DNA of 64,000 nucleotides from Nocardia niwae NBRC 108934 = DSM 45340 (GCF_001613465.1 NZ_BDCK01000031.1:142630-206629), one strand, 5' to 3'. Positions 18,886-27,306 are shown, counted from the stretch's first letter. Made by a program: numbers and translations. Notes: generated from the sequence alone by a model not told the origin.

Positions 18886-20021
18886 CGAAACGGAAACCAC
18901 CCGTCCCCACTTCTCCGGGCATTCGGCTCATCGGCCGGATGCCCGGAGATTTTCGTCGTGACGCTGCTCGCGGGCCACCGGCGCGCCAGCCCGAGCAGTA
19001 GCCGCAGATCCGAGTCGATATCGCCGACGGGCAGCGCCGCCGGATCGTGCGACCGCCGCGGCCGCACGGCGGCCCCGCGCGATCTGGCGGCGATGGCCTG
19101 CCGGATCTGTTCCACCTGGTCGGCATCGCGCGCTTCGCCCGGCAGATAGTGCCGCAAGTGCATCAGGGCGTCGCGGATCTCGACCGTCATACGGATCAGT
19201 CGCGCGTCGGATTCGGTCACGGGATGGTCCGGCGCGAGCACGACCTCGGGTACCGCGGCGGTGAGATCGCGCCACAGCGGCCGCAGGCGGCGGCAGTCCA
19301 GTCCGGCCCGGTCCCAGCCCGCGCGGGCCCGCAGCCACGCGATCAGCGGCACGGCCAGCAGCGCCGCGCCGAGTGCCGAGGCCGCGAAAGTCGGTGCGGC
19401 CCAGCGGACCATGGCCGGGTCCGCGGTCGCGCCCGGCCCGGCGAACTGCACCGCGGAGACGACCAAGCCGCCGGATCCGACGACCAGCGTCGTGAGCAGG
19501 GCGCCGTAGACGACGCGCTCGGCGGTGGTGGACGCGTCCGAGCGCAGTTCGCGCACTGCCGCGCGCCAGGCAAGCCGCCCCGCGGCGATCAGCGGCACCC
19601 ACAGGATCGCCCACACCACCGCCGTCGGCCAGTCCGGTGCTTGCCCCAGCAGCCGGCCCCCTTGGCGCGCCTCCGTCCCGACGGCCAGGATGATCGCGCC
19701 TCCCATCAGCCCGGCCACGTCGTAGACCCGCTGCCGAGCCGCTGCGAACATGGGATCGGCGCCGGACCACAGTCGAGCCGCACCGTACAGACCGGCCACC
19801 TCCATCAGCAGCGTGGCCATCGAAAGCTGGTGCAGCAGACTGCCGATCCCCGGCGCGATGCCGCGCTCGAGCAGGATCAGCGTCGCGACGCCCCACAGCA
19901 TGGCCCGATTGAGCAGACGGTCGACCGTGGCGTGGTGCAGCACGAGCCATCGCCCGAGAACGACGACCGCGACGAACCCGATCAGCGGTATCGCGATGGG
20001 CGCCGGGATCGGCGAGGTCAC
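18861..20021 (-). CDS. Seven-TM DUF6545 protein (MAB_1171c family 'putative transporter')
   Basis: 386 residues. Seven hydrophobic segments fill roughly residues 8-225, followed by a soluble part of about 160 residues starting ARAGWDRAGLDCRRLRPLWR. This 7-TM plus cytosolic-tail layout resembles a sensor at least as much as a transporter; the family name is only a label. GTG start overlaps the upstream ImmA-like gene (GTGA), so the two are made together. The last codons run through the hpf terminator hairpin. In actinobacteria such genes often accompany ImmA/IrrE and XRE genes (recalled, not searched). Confidence 0.8.
   Translation of the reverse strand: MTSPIPAPIAIPLIGFVAVVVLGRWLVLHHATVDRLLNRAMLWGVATLILLERGIAPGIGSLLHQLSMATLLMEVAGLYGAARLWSGADPMFAAARQRVYDVAGLMGGAIILAVGTEARQGGRLLGQAPDWPTAVVWAILWVPLIAAGRLAWRAAVRELRSDASTTAERVVYGALLTTLVVGSGGLVVSAVQFAGPGATADPAMVRWAAPTFAASALGAALLAVPLIAWLRARAGWDRAGLDCRRLRPLWRDLTAAVPEVVLAPDHPVTESDARLIRMTVEIRDALMHLRHYLPGEARDADQVEQIRQAIAARSRGAAVRPRRSHDPAALPVGDIDSDLRLLLGLARRWPASSVTTKISGHPADEPNARRSGDGWFPFRQARRIKP
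18913..18948 (+). terminator. hpf terminator inside the 3' end of the convergent gene
   Basis: Perfect 10-bp arms CTCCGGGCAT / ATGCCCGGAG with an inner CGGC / GCCG pairing, followed by ATTTTCG. It lies 28 bases after the hpf stop and within the last 30 codons of the DUF6545 gene. Confidence 0.7.
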
Positions 20022-20542
20022 CGACGCCGGTCGCGAAAGAACGTGCGGTGCAGTAGCGAATCGCGCCGCGGCGGACGCATGGCGTGCAGCATCACCATGT
20101 CGGCGAAGGTCTCCGCGTCGCGCTCACGCAGTGTGCCGTAGTCGGTGCGGCCGAGCACGTGGGCGATCGACTCGGGCGAGATCGAGGGCAGCAGGTCGGC
20201 GACCGCGGCCAGGGTCGGTGTGCTCGCGGGCGGCTCACCGGCTTCGGATTGCTCCGGGCCGTGCCCGAGCAGCATGTGGCCGAGTTCGTGCATGATGATG
20301 TGCTCGGCGTGCCACTCGGTGGTGTCGGCTCCGTAGACGATGACGTCGCTGTCCTGCTTCGCGATCCACAAGCCGCTGCCCGTACCGCATCCGGTGCCCG
20401 CGAGCAGCGCGGTATCGATGGGTAACAGGCTGATGCTGCGGCCCCGGTAGGCCGCGACGTCATCCACGTAGGTCCGCAGATTCCATGGGTGGGGTATCGG
20501 GAGGTCCCGGGTCAAGCTCCGGAACCGGGCCTGGATGGCCAT
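20018..20542 (-). CDS. ImmA/IrrE-type metallopeptidase
   Basis: 174-residue protein with the zinc motif HELGH (H85, E86, H89) in HIIMHELGHMLLGH and a downstream acidic segment RDAETFADMV that can supply the third ligand, as in ImmA/IrrE peptidases. Characterised members cleave or control XRE-type repressors (ImmA on ImmR; IrrE on DdrO). Here it lies between an EspR-like DNA-binding gene and a 7-TM gene, overlapping the latter by GTGA. Substrate is inferred, most simply one of the two neighbouring helix-turn-helix proteins. Sometimes such genes are annotated as 'toxin'. Confidence 0.85.
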   Translation of the reverse strand: MAIQARFRSLTRDLPIPHPWNLRTYVDDVAAYRGRSISLLPIDTALLAGTGCGTGSGLWIAKQDSDVIVYGADTTEWHAEHIIMHELGHMLLGHGPEQSEAGEPPASTPTLAAVADLLPSISPESIAHVLGRTDYGTLRERDAETFADMVMLHAMRPPRRDSLLHRTFFRDRRR

Positions 20543-20589
20543 GTGATCGGTCTCCTACAAAAGCTCAGTGGCCCATGTAGGTAAGCATG

Positions 20590-21027
20590 TTACCGACTCG
20601 GCGGCGCCGACCCTTCGGTGCTCTGGATGATCTTGGCGAGCATGGCCCGATCGATGTTCGAACCGCGCAGCGCGATACTGGCGACGTTCGCGTCCCGCAT
20701 GGTGGCGAGCAATTCCAGTTCCCGGTCGATCGCCTCGGCCGCGGAACCGCGGGTGAGCAGGTAGTCGGCGGCCACGCCGAAGCCGCGCGCCACCGCGGCG
20801 AGGATCTCGGCATCGACTCCGGGGCCTGTGCTGCGGTCGTCGAATTCGCCGTCGCGCAGACGTCTCAGGTAGGTGGGGTGCACCGGTCGGCCGAGGAATT
20901 CGCTGATCTGTACGGCCACCGATTCCGTGCTGCGTTCCGGCGCGTTGCGCGGATGCACGACGGCGAACAGTCGATTGATCTTGTGGCTCAGCGCGAGTGC
21001 CGCGCCCTCGGGTCCTGTGTCGGTCAT
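20590..21027 (-). CDS. EspR-like helix-turn-helix protein
   Basis: 145 residues resembling EspR of M. tuberculosis in layout: INRLFAVVHPRNAPERSTE, an HTH region ending PTYLRRLRDGEFDD, then ALANFF-like AAVARGFGVAADYLLT and ELELLATMRDANVASIAL before a C-terminal helix. EspR-type proteins bind DNA as dimers and bridge distant sites. ATG 21027 starts MTDTGPEG; a longer open frame to 21174 overlaps the next gene. It lies 47 bases upstream of the ImmA-like gene and 10 bases downstream of the XRE gene. Confidence 0.8.
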   Translation of the reverse strand: MTDTGPEGAALALSHKINRLFAVVHPRNAPERSTESVAVQISEFLGRPVHPTYLRRLRDGEFDDRSTGPGVDAEILAAVARGFGVAADYLLTRGSAAEAIDRELELLATMRDANVASIALRGSNIDRAMLAKIIQSTEGSAPPSR

Positions 21028-21037
21028 GGCTGCCTCG

Positions 21038-21739
21038 TCACTCGCCGTTTCGATCCGTTGTCGTCGCCACGTTGGCCGCCAGCCAGCGTGCGCGGAATCG
21101 GGCTTCGGTCGCTGCATCGATGTCCTCCGATCGACCGGCCAGCCAGCGGCGGTACCGGCGTTCCTGTAGCTCACCGGGGTCGCTGGCCTCCGCGGGAACC
21201 GCGAGCAGGTGCGCGAAGGCCATCTCCACCAGCGGATGCAATTGCCTGCCGGGGCCGCCGTTGCGTTCGAGCATGGCGGTCGCGTACCGCGCGGACAGCT
21301 TGGAGATCACCCGGTTGAGTTCCGCGACCGCCGCGACCACCTGCGGGTCGGCGGTGCGCCCATTCTCCACGGCGTCGTTGAGCCTGCCGGAGGCCGCGAG
21401 AAGTCCGGTGAGATCGGAGATTTCGAAGCGGATCGCGTCCGGCCCGGCCACGACCGAGTCGCCCGCACCGCGCGCGGCTTTCGCGGGTTCGTCGGCGGCG
21501 GGGACGCCGCCTGCATAGGTGCGTGCGGCACTGCCCGGCAGCCAGCGCAGCGGGGCGTCGAGCTTGTTCAGCGTCTGCATGCTGATGGCCGCCTCGCCGT
21601 CTTCGATCTTCCGGATGGTCGGCGCCGAAGGTCCCCCGAGGTCGCCGATCTGTAGCTGGGTGAGACCGAGCTCGTCCCGGCGTTCTTTGATGATTCGCCC
21701 GAATCTCTTCTGCCGCGACAGCTCCGAAGGGCTATGCAT
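21038..21739 (-). CDS. XRE-family transcriptional regulator
   Basis: 233 residues. N-terminal Cro/C1 helix-turn-helix (RFGRIIKERRDELGLTQLQI then GDLGGPSAPTIRKIEDG), then an Ala-rich linker and a helical C-terminal region of about 120 residues without an assigned domain. First gene of a four-gene minus-strand cluster with the EspR-like, ImmA-like and 7-TM genes. It may be the repressor of the cluster and a possible substrate of the peptidase (inference). Confidence 0.85.
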   Translation of the reverse strand: MHSPSELSRQKRFGRIIKERRDELGLTQLQIGDLGGPSAPTIRKIEDGEAAISMQTLNKLDAPLRWLPGSAARTYAGGVPAADEPAKAARGAGDSVVAGPDAIRFEISDLTGLLAASGRLNDAVENGRTADPQVVAAVAELNRVISKLSARYATAMLERNGGPGRQLHPLVEMAFAHLLAVPAEASDPGELQERRYRRWLAGRSEDIDAATEARFRARWLAANVATTTDRNGE

Positions 21740-22051
21740 AGTGAGTTCATGGTAAGGCGCTGAGAGGTCTTAGGCAAACCAATAGAAACTATTTGGAAAA
21801 TCGGTCGAAAGTTTGGTACCGTACTTTGCGTCGGATGGCCCCGGGGGAGGGCTTACGGCGGTTCCGGAACGGGCAGGGGCGTTCGCCGGGACGGACGTCT
21901 CCGGTCTGCCGCTCAACGGCGCGCGGCGGGCCGGTTCAGCGGCGGCGGAGGGGAGTGCCGCTACGTCGGGGTTCACCGTCGGCGAAGGGGGTCGACGGTG
22001 AACTTACTTTAGAGTAAGTTTGGTGGTCCGAGGCTTTCGAAAGGAAATCGC
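21740..22051. promoter_or_regulatory. Divergent region with operator TTAC-N6-GTAA before fadI
   Basis: 312 bases between the XRE cluster (minus) and the thiolase (plus). No gene seen. At 22001-22020 is a perfect 8-bp inverted repeat AACTTACT / AGTAAGTT with a 4-base centre, about 30 bases before the thiolase start. It belongs to the TTAC-N6-GTAR group also found at 25728-25762 and 28534-28553. Confidence 0.6.
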
Positions 22052-23344
22052 ATGGCCACCAGAGCTACTCGCCGTGCCGTGATCGTGTCCGGTGCGCGCA
22101 CGCCGTTCCTGCGGGCGTTCACCGGATTCACCACGATGGACTCCATCGCATTGGCCGACGCTTCGGTGCGGGGACTGCTGGAGCGAACCGGGCTGCCCGG
22201 CGCGCAAGTGGAGGCGATCGTCTGGGGTGGTGTCATCCTGCCCGGCGCGGCGCCGAACATCGCCCGCGAGATCGCGCTCGACCTGTCATTGGACCCGGGC
22301 TGCGAGGGCTACACCGTGACCAGGGCGTGTGCCTCCGGCTTGCAGGCGGTCACCTCGGCGGTGGCCGCGATCGAGCGCGGCGAGTACGACATCATGATCG
22401 CGGGCGGCAGCGATTCCACCTCCAACGCCGAGGTCAAGCTGCCGCAGAAAATGGTGCACGCGGCGGCTCCGCTGGCGTTGGGCAAGCCGAAGCCGAAGGA
22501 CTATCTGTCCGCGGTCGCGCGCCTCGCCCCGTTCACCGATCTGCTACCGAGCCGGCCGAAGATCGCCGAGCGCACCACCGGAGAGGTGATGGGCGAGTCG
22601 GCCGAGAAGATGGCGCGCATCCACGGCGTGAGCCGCGCGGACCAGGACGAGTTCGCCGCCCGTTCGCACCACCGCGCCGCGGCCGCCATCGAGTCGGGCC
22701 GGTTCGACGACGAAGTGCTGCGGGTTCGCACTCCCGAGGACGTGGAGATCCTGCGCGACGGTCTGGTGCGCGGCGATACCAGCATCGCGAAATTGGCCGC
22801 TCTGAAGCCCGTTTTCGCCGCCGACGGCAGTGTGACCGCGGGCAATGCCAGCCCGCTCACCGACGGGGCCGCCGCGGTGCTGCTGATGAGCGAGGAGAAA
22901 GCGCACGCCCTCGGGTATCGGCCGCTGGCGGCGTTCCGGTCGTGGAGCTACGTGAGCGTCGATCCGACCGATCAGGTGCTGATCGGTCCCGCCATCTCCA
23001 TGCCCCGCGCGTTGGAGAAGGCCGGAATGTCGCTGGACGACGCCGATCTCGTCGATATCCACGAGGCTTTCGCCGCCCAGACCCTGGCGGTGCTGACCGC
23101 GCTGGCCAGCGACGAGTGGGCAAAGACCCGATTGGATCGCGACACCGCCGTGGGCGAGGTGGACATCGACCGGCTGAACGTGCACGGCGGCTCGATCTCG
23201 CTCGGCCACCCCTTCGGCGCGACCGGCGCGCGCATGGTGACCACGATGGCCAACGAACTGGTCCGCACCGGGAAGAGCACTGCGCTGCTGGGTATCTGCG
23301 CCGCGGGCGGCATCGGCGCGTCGGCGGTGCTCGAACGCGTCTGA
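22052..23344 (+). CDS. fadI: Acetyl-CoA acyltransferase (thiolase), FadI/FadA2-like
   Basis: Last step of fatty-acid beta-oxidation: thiolytic cleavage of 3-ketoacyl-CoA. 430 residues. Nucleophile cysteine in TRACASGLQAV (about residue 93), histidine in NVHGGSISLGHPFGATGAR, and second catalytic cysteine in GICAAGGIGAS. ATG 22052 follows AAAGGAAA. Stands alone, with a palindromic operator just upstream suggesting control by a lipid-responsive regulator. Confidence 0.95.
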   Translation: MATRATRRAVIVSGARTPFLRAFTGFTTMDSIALADASVRGLLERTGLPGAQVEAIVWGGVILPGAAPNIAREIALDLSLDPGCEGYTVTRACASGLQAVTSAVAAIERGEYDIMIAGGSDSTSNAEVKLPQKMVHAAAPLALGKPKPKDYLSAVARLAPFTDLLPSRPKIAERTTGEVMGESAEKMARIHGVSRADQDEFAARSHHRAAAAIESGRFDDEVLRVRTPEDVEILRDGLVRGDTSIAKLAALKPVFAADGSVTAGNASPLTDGAAAVLLMSEEKAHALGYRPLAAFRSWSYVSVDPTDQVLIGPAISMPRALEKAGMSLDDADLVDIHEAFAAQTLAVLTALASDEWAKTRLDRDTAVGEVDIDRLNVHGGSISLGHPFGATGARMVTTMANELVRTGKSTALLGICAAGGIGASAVLERV

Positions 23345-23361
23345 CGCGAGTGTGGACCCCG

Positions 23362-23397
23362 TCGCCGACCGACCGGGACTCCCGCCTGGGTCGGCGA
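23362..23397. terminator. Hairpin between fadI and the small convergent gene
   Basis: Arms TCGCCGACC / GGTCGGCGA with 18 bases between, 18 bases past the fadI stop; could serve both strands. Confidence 0.5.
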
Positions 23398-23420
23398 TCG
23401 CTTCGTGCCGGGCGGCGCCG

Positions 23421-23591
23421 TCAGTGCTTGCCCGTGATACCCCGCCGCTTGCGTCCCTCGTCCGCGAGGATGCGCAGACAGGTCTGGTGCTTGGTTTCGC
23501 CGGGGACGCCTTCCCGGCGCAGGCGCAACGTCGCCTGTGCCAGATCGATGCCCAGCTCGCTCGACAGCCGAACAGCATCGACATTGGCCAT
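23421..23591 (-). CDS. Small hypothetical protein, 56 residues
   Basis: Not recognised. Starts MANVDAVRLSSELGIDLAQA and ends KRRGITGKH; mostly helical and basic at the C-terminus, with a segment (SSELGIDLAQATLRLRREG) that could form a short helix-turn-helix-like pair. An excellent ribosome site AGGAGGT precedes ATG 23591, which is why this start is preferred over the long open frame to 23921. Minus strand, 140 bases after BluB. Confidence 0.65.
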   Translation of the reverse strand: MANVDAVRLSSELGIDLAQATLRLRREGVPGETKHQTCLRILADEGRKRRGITGKH

Positions 23592-23731
23592 TGCACAAAC
23601 CTCCTGGAACCGGCGAACGATGAACCGCACTGCGTAAGAGGCAGTTTGCCCTTGTCGTACCCAGTGGGCATCCGATTGAACCCTGAACGATCCGCACAGT
23701 TGTATAACGATGCCCCGAGCGCCACCGGAGG

Positions 23732-24379
23732 TCAGCCGCGGTAGGTCTCGCGGTGCACCGCCTCCGTGAGCGGTCTTCCGGCGCGCCAGCCGAAGCGCTC
23801 GAGATCGGGAACGCGCTGGAATTCGCCCACCGGCCCGACACAGAGCCACGCGACCGTACGGACGCCCTCCGGAAGGCCGATCAGGCCGGACAGGAAGCCG
23901 GGATCGTAGAACGACACCCACCCGACCCCGATGCCTTCGGCGGTGGCGGCCAGCCAGAGATTCTGAATGGCGAGAACCGCCGAGTAGATACCGGTTTCGG
24001 GCACGGTGGCCCGCCCGAGCACCTGTGGTCCGCCACGATCGTGGTCATAGCAGACCACCACCCCGGTACCGCTCTCGACGATGCCCTCGATCTTGATCGG
24101 CTCGAAGGTGGCGGCGCGCTCGGGCGGCAGCGCGTCCCGGAACTCGATGCGCTTGCGCGCCACATGATCGGCGAACTCGCGCAGCGTCGCCGGTGCGCGG
24201 ACCACCACGAAATCCCAGGGCTGCGAATTCCCCACGCTCGGCGCCCGGTGCGCGGCGTCCAGCAGCCGCCACAATGTCGCATCGTCCACGAGTTCGCCGG
24301 TGAACTCCGCGCGCACGTCGCGGCGTCGCCGGATGGCCTCGTAGACGCTCAAAACCTCAGGATGCACGGCCCGAGTCAA
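23732..24379 (-). CDS. bluB: 5,6-Dimethylbenzimidazole synthase (BluB)
   Basis: Nitroreductase-fold enzyme that cannibalises FMNH2 with O2 to make the lower ligand of vitamin B12. 215 residues with SVYEAIRRRRDVRAEF, the BluB-type SVGNSQPWDFVVV segment, and GWVSFYDPGFLSGLIGLPEG. TTG 24379 is the longest start; an in-frame GTG at 24367 is possible and neither has a strong ribosome site. It follows a desaturase by 89 bases on the same strand. Other nitroreductases are possible but BluB fits best. Confidence 0.8.
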   Translation of the reverse strand: MTRAVHPEVLSVYEAIRRRRDVRAEFTGELVDDATLWRLLDAAHRAPSVGNSQPWDFVVVRAPATLREFADHVARKRIEFRDALPPERAATFEPIKIEGIVESGTGVVVCYDHDRGGPQVLGRATVPETGIYSAVLAIQNLWLAATAEGIGVGWVSFYDPGFLSGLIGLPEGVRTVAWLCVGPVGEFQRVPDLERFGWRAGRPLTEAVHRETYRG

Positions 24380-24468
24380 TCAAACGCGGTGAGCCCACCG
24401 CGCAGGGCGTGGGCTCGCGCGTCGTGTTGCCCGTCGGATACCGAGCCGTAGACCGGTGGCGCCGGAAG

Positions 24469-25725
24469 TCAGCGTGCGGCGGACGCGCCGCGCCGGGTGA
24501 GCCGCCGACGCCCCTGGGCAAGCGCGGTGCGCAGCCCGCGGCGCCGCCCGGTCACCGGATCGATGGCCGCCGTGGTGCTGCCCCCGAACTTGCGCTCCGA
24601 GGCGGTCTCCGGGGCATCGTCGGCGGTGGCCCGCAGGTACTTGTTCGGCAGCGACAGCTTGAGGATGGTGCGCCACGCCTTGAAGTACTGCACCGGCAGC
24701 GAGCCGGTGGTGTAGGGCAGGTCGTACTTGTCGGCCAGTTCGCGCACCCGCACGGCGATGTCGGCGTAGCGGTTGCTCGGCAGGTCGGGGAAGAGGTGGT
24801 GTTCGATCTGGTGGCTCAGATTGCCGGTCATGAAATGCATGAGCGGACCGCCGGAGATGTTGGCGCTGCCGAGCATCTGGCGCAGGTACCACTCGCCATG
24901 CGTCTCGCCGTCGATGTCGGCCTTGGTGAACTTCTCCGCGCCGTCGGGGAAGTGCCCGCAGAAGATGACCGCGTTGGACCAGACGTTGCGAATGGCGTTG
25001 GCGGCCAGGTTGGCCGTCAGCGTCGAGAAGAACGCGGGACCGGTGAGCGCGGGGAAGATCACGTAATCCTTGACGATCTGCTTGCCCATCTTGGTGAGCG
25101 CCTCGTCGCGCCTGCGCTCGAAGTCGGCCCGCTCGGGAGAGCCCGGCTTGTACCGGCCCGCCACCAGTTTGCCCAGCTCCAGATGCTGGATGGCCACGCC
25201 GTACTCGAAGAACAGCTGCAGCACCAGGTTGTAGACCGGGTTGCCGAGGTTGAACGGCTTCCAGCGCTGGTCGCGCGTCACCCGCAGCAGGCCGTAGCCG
25301 ATGTCGTCGTCCATGCCGAGCACGTTGGTGTACTTGTGGTGCAGGTAGTTGTGGGTGTGCTTCCAGTGCTTCGCCGCGCCGGTGTTATCCCACTCCCACG
25401 AGCTGGAGTGGATCTCCGGATCGTTCATCCAGTCCCACTGCCCGTGCATGACGTTGTGCCCGATCTCCATGTTCTCGATGATCTTGGCGGTGCCGAGCAG
25501 GGCGACCCCGGCCAGCCATGCGGCGCGCTTCGGGCTCGCGAAGAGCACCGCGCGGCCGCTGATCTCGAGCGCGCGCTGCAACCGGATGACGTTGCGGATG
25601 TACTTCGCGTCGCGCGCGCCGCGCGAGGCTTCGATTTCCCGCCGGATCGCGTCGAATTCCGCGCCGAGTGCTTCCACGTCGGCCTCGGTGAGGTGCGCGT
25701 ATTCCTTGACATCCGAGATCGCCAT
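24469..25725 (-). CDS. Membrane acyl-CoA desaturase, DesA3-like (first)
   Basis: Integral-membrane di-iron desaturase, probably introducing a delta-9 double bond into stearoyl/palmitoyl-CoA. 418 residues. Histidine boxes HNVMHGQWDW, HTHNYLHHKYTN and HQIEHHLFPDLPSN. A basic C-terminal tail replaces the helical repeats of its paralogue at 25825. ATG 25725 opens MAISDVKEYAHLTEADVEAL. It has its own 99-base upstream region with two tandem TTAC-N6-GTAR sites, so independent control is likely even though the reductase-desaturase pair lies just upstream. Confidence 0.94.
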   Translation of the reverse strand: MAISDVKEYAHLTEADVEALGAEFDAIRREIEASRGARDAKYIRNVIRLQRALEISGRAVLFASPKRAAWLAGVALLGTAKIIENMEIGHNVMHGQWDWMNDPEIHSSSWEWDNTGAAKHWKHTHNYLHHKYTNVLGMDDDIGYGLLRVTRDQRWKPFNLGNPVYNLVLQLFFEYGVAIQHLELGKLVAGRYKPGSPERADFERRRDEALTKMGKQIVKDYVIFPALTGPAFFSTLTANLAANAIRNVWSNAVIFCGHFPDGAEKFTKADIDGETHGEWYLRQMLGSANISGGPLMHFMTGNLSHQIEHHLFPDLPSNRYADIAVRVRELADKYDLPYTTGSLPVQYFKAWRTILKLSLPNKYLRATADDAPETASERKFGGSTTAAIDPVTGRRRGLRTALAQGRRRLTRRGASAAR

Positions 25726-25727
25726 AC

Positions 25728-25762
25728 GGGTTACTTTACCGTAAGTTACGACAGCGTAGGTT
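25728..25762. promoter_or_regulatory. Two tandem TTAC-N6-GTAR operator candidates
   Basis: Site a has TTAC-TTTACC-GTAA (25731-25744); site b has TTAC-GACAGC-GTAG (25746-25759); both are followed by GTT. They begin a few bases upstream of the desaturase start at 25725, where a bound repressor would block initiation. Site a shares 15 of 17 bases with the fadI site; site b shares 17 of 20 with the reductase site. Confidence 0.6.
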
Positions 25763-25824
25763 CTGAGGTGTGGCTCAGTGGTGTGTCAAATACCCTATTG
25801 CGATATCGGTGATCGAATGGTAGA

Positions 25825-27261
25825 TTAGCGCACCCTTCGCTGGAAGCGGAAACGCCTGTCCCGCATGGCTTTTTCGCGCAACGCCGCTTGTTCGTGGCGA
25901 GCCCGCTCCTGTAGCGCGAGCTTGGCTTCGCGCAGCACTTGGCGCTCGTGCTCGGCCTTCTCCTTCAGGGCTGTCTTGGCCTCGCGGAGCATCTCCTTCT
26001 CCTGCCGCGCCTTCTCCCGCAGCACGATCTTCGCCTCGTGCAGCGCCGAGCGCAGACCGCGCCTCTTGCCGGTCTCCGGATCGATGCGCAACCAGTGCGT
26101 GGACTCCGTGCCGAGCGACGGCAGCGTGATACCGGCGAACTTGCGTTCCGAGGAGGTCTCCGGGGCATTGTCGGCGGTGGCCTTGAGGAACCGGTCCGGC
26201 AGCGCCAGCTTGTGGATCGTGCGGAAGGCGAGCAGATACTGCTTGCCCAGCGACCCGGTGGTGTAGGGCAGGTCGTACTTGTCGCACAGCTCGCGCACCC
26301 GCACCGCGATCTCCGGGTAGCGGTTGCTCGGCAGGTCGGGGAACAGGTGGTGCTCGATCTGGTAGCAGAGGTTGCCGCTCATGAACGCCATGGCGGGCCC
26401 GGCCTTGAAGTTCGCGCTGCCGAGCATCTGGCGCAGGTACCACTCGCCGCTGGTCTCGTCCTCCAGCTGCTCGATGGTGAACTTCTCCGCGCCGTCGGGG
26501 AAGTGGCCGCAGAAGATCACCGCGTAGGCCCACAGGTTGCGCACCAGGTTCGCGGTCGCGTTGGCCTTCAGCGTGTGCTTGAACGCCGGGCCGGTGAGCG
26601 CGGGGTGGATGAGATAGTCCTTGGCCACCTGGCGGCAGATCTTGCGCGCGAACTCCTTGTTGGGCCCCGAGGCGACTTGCCAGCGCGGCGTGTCCAACAG
26701 CTCCTTCTCGATGCTCCAGTCGTGCAGGGCGATGCCCCACTCGAAAGTCGCGGCGAGCAGCAGATTCGCCAGCGGCTGCAGCAGGTGGATCGGCCGCCAC
26801 TGCTCGTCGCGCGTCATCCGGAGGATGCCGAACCCGAGGTCCTCGTCCTTGCCCAGGACGTTGGTGTAGGTGTGGTGCGAGTAGTTGTGCGCCCGCCGCC
26901 ACTGCGCCGAGGGACCCGTCATGTCCCACTCCCACGAGCTGGAGTGGATCTCCGGATCGTTCATCCAGTCCCATTGCCCGTGGCTGACGTTGTGCCCGAG
27001 CTCCATGTTCTCGATGATCTTGGCCACCGAGAGCAACGCGGTGCCGGCCAGCCATGCCCAGCGATTGCGGCTGCCGAACAGCACGGCTCGGGCCGCTACC
27101 TCGAGACCGCGTTGCGCCGCGATCGCGCGCCGGATGTACTTCGCGTCGCGCTCACCACGCGACAGCTCCACCGAACGCCGGATGGAATCGAGCTCCTGCC
27201 CCAGTGTCTCGATATCGGCCGCGGTGAGGTGGGCGAATGTCTTGATGTCGGTGATGGCCAC
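25825..27261 (-). CDS. Membrane acyl-CoA desaturase with C-terminal 18-residue helical repeats
   Basis: 478-residue paralogue of the DesA3-like protein downstream. Histidine boxes H90-NVSH, HNYSHHTYTN and QIEHHLFPDLPSN. Residues 408-461 are three copies of an 18-residue charged repeat of the form (H/R)EAK-xx-L-x-E-x-A-xx-E-xxx-L, followed by a basic tail. The desaturase domain is otherwise of normal length, so the repeats are an added tail. It lies 45 bases after the reductase gene and is probably co-transcribed with it. Confidence 0.93.
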   Translation of the reverse strand: MAITDIKTFAHLTAADIETLGQELDSIRRSVELSRGERDAKYIRRAIAAQRGLEVAARAVLFGSRNRWAWLAGTALLSVAKIIENMELGHNVSHGQWDWMNDPEIHSSSWEWDMTGPSAQWRRAHNYSHHTYTNVLGKDEDLGFGILRMTRDEQWRPIHLLQPLANLLLAATFEWGIALHDWSIEKELLDTPRWQVASGPNKEFARKICRQVAKDYLIHPALTGPAFKHTLKANATANLVRNLWAYAVIFCGHFPDGAEKFTIEQLEDETSGEWYLRQMLGSANFKAGPAMAFMSGNLCYQIEHHLFPDLPSNRYPEIAVRVRELCDKYDLPYTTGSLGKQYLLAFRTIHKLALPDRFLKATADNAPETSSERKFAGITLPSLGTESTHWLRIDPETGKRRGLRSALHEAKIVLREKARQEKEMLREAKTALKEKAEHERQVLREAKLALQERARHEQAALREKAMRDRRFRFQRRVR

Positions 27262-27306
27262 CGGGGTCCTTTCCCTACTCGATCCCCAACGAGGGTACCT
27301 CCCGGA

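Noticed and set aside
20018..20542. Toxin of a toxin-antitoxin pair
   Set aside because: The protein is an ImmA/IrrE-type peptidase with HELGH; no RNase/kinase toxin motif, so a regulatory protease is the simpler reading.
25879..26040. Possible CRISPR or DNA tandem repeat of 54 bases
   Set aside because: The periodicity is at the protein level (18 residues) and codes in frame; no spacers and the units diverge at the DNA level.
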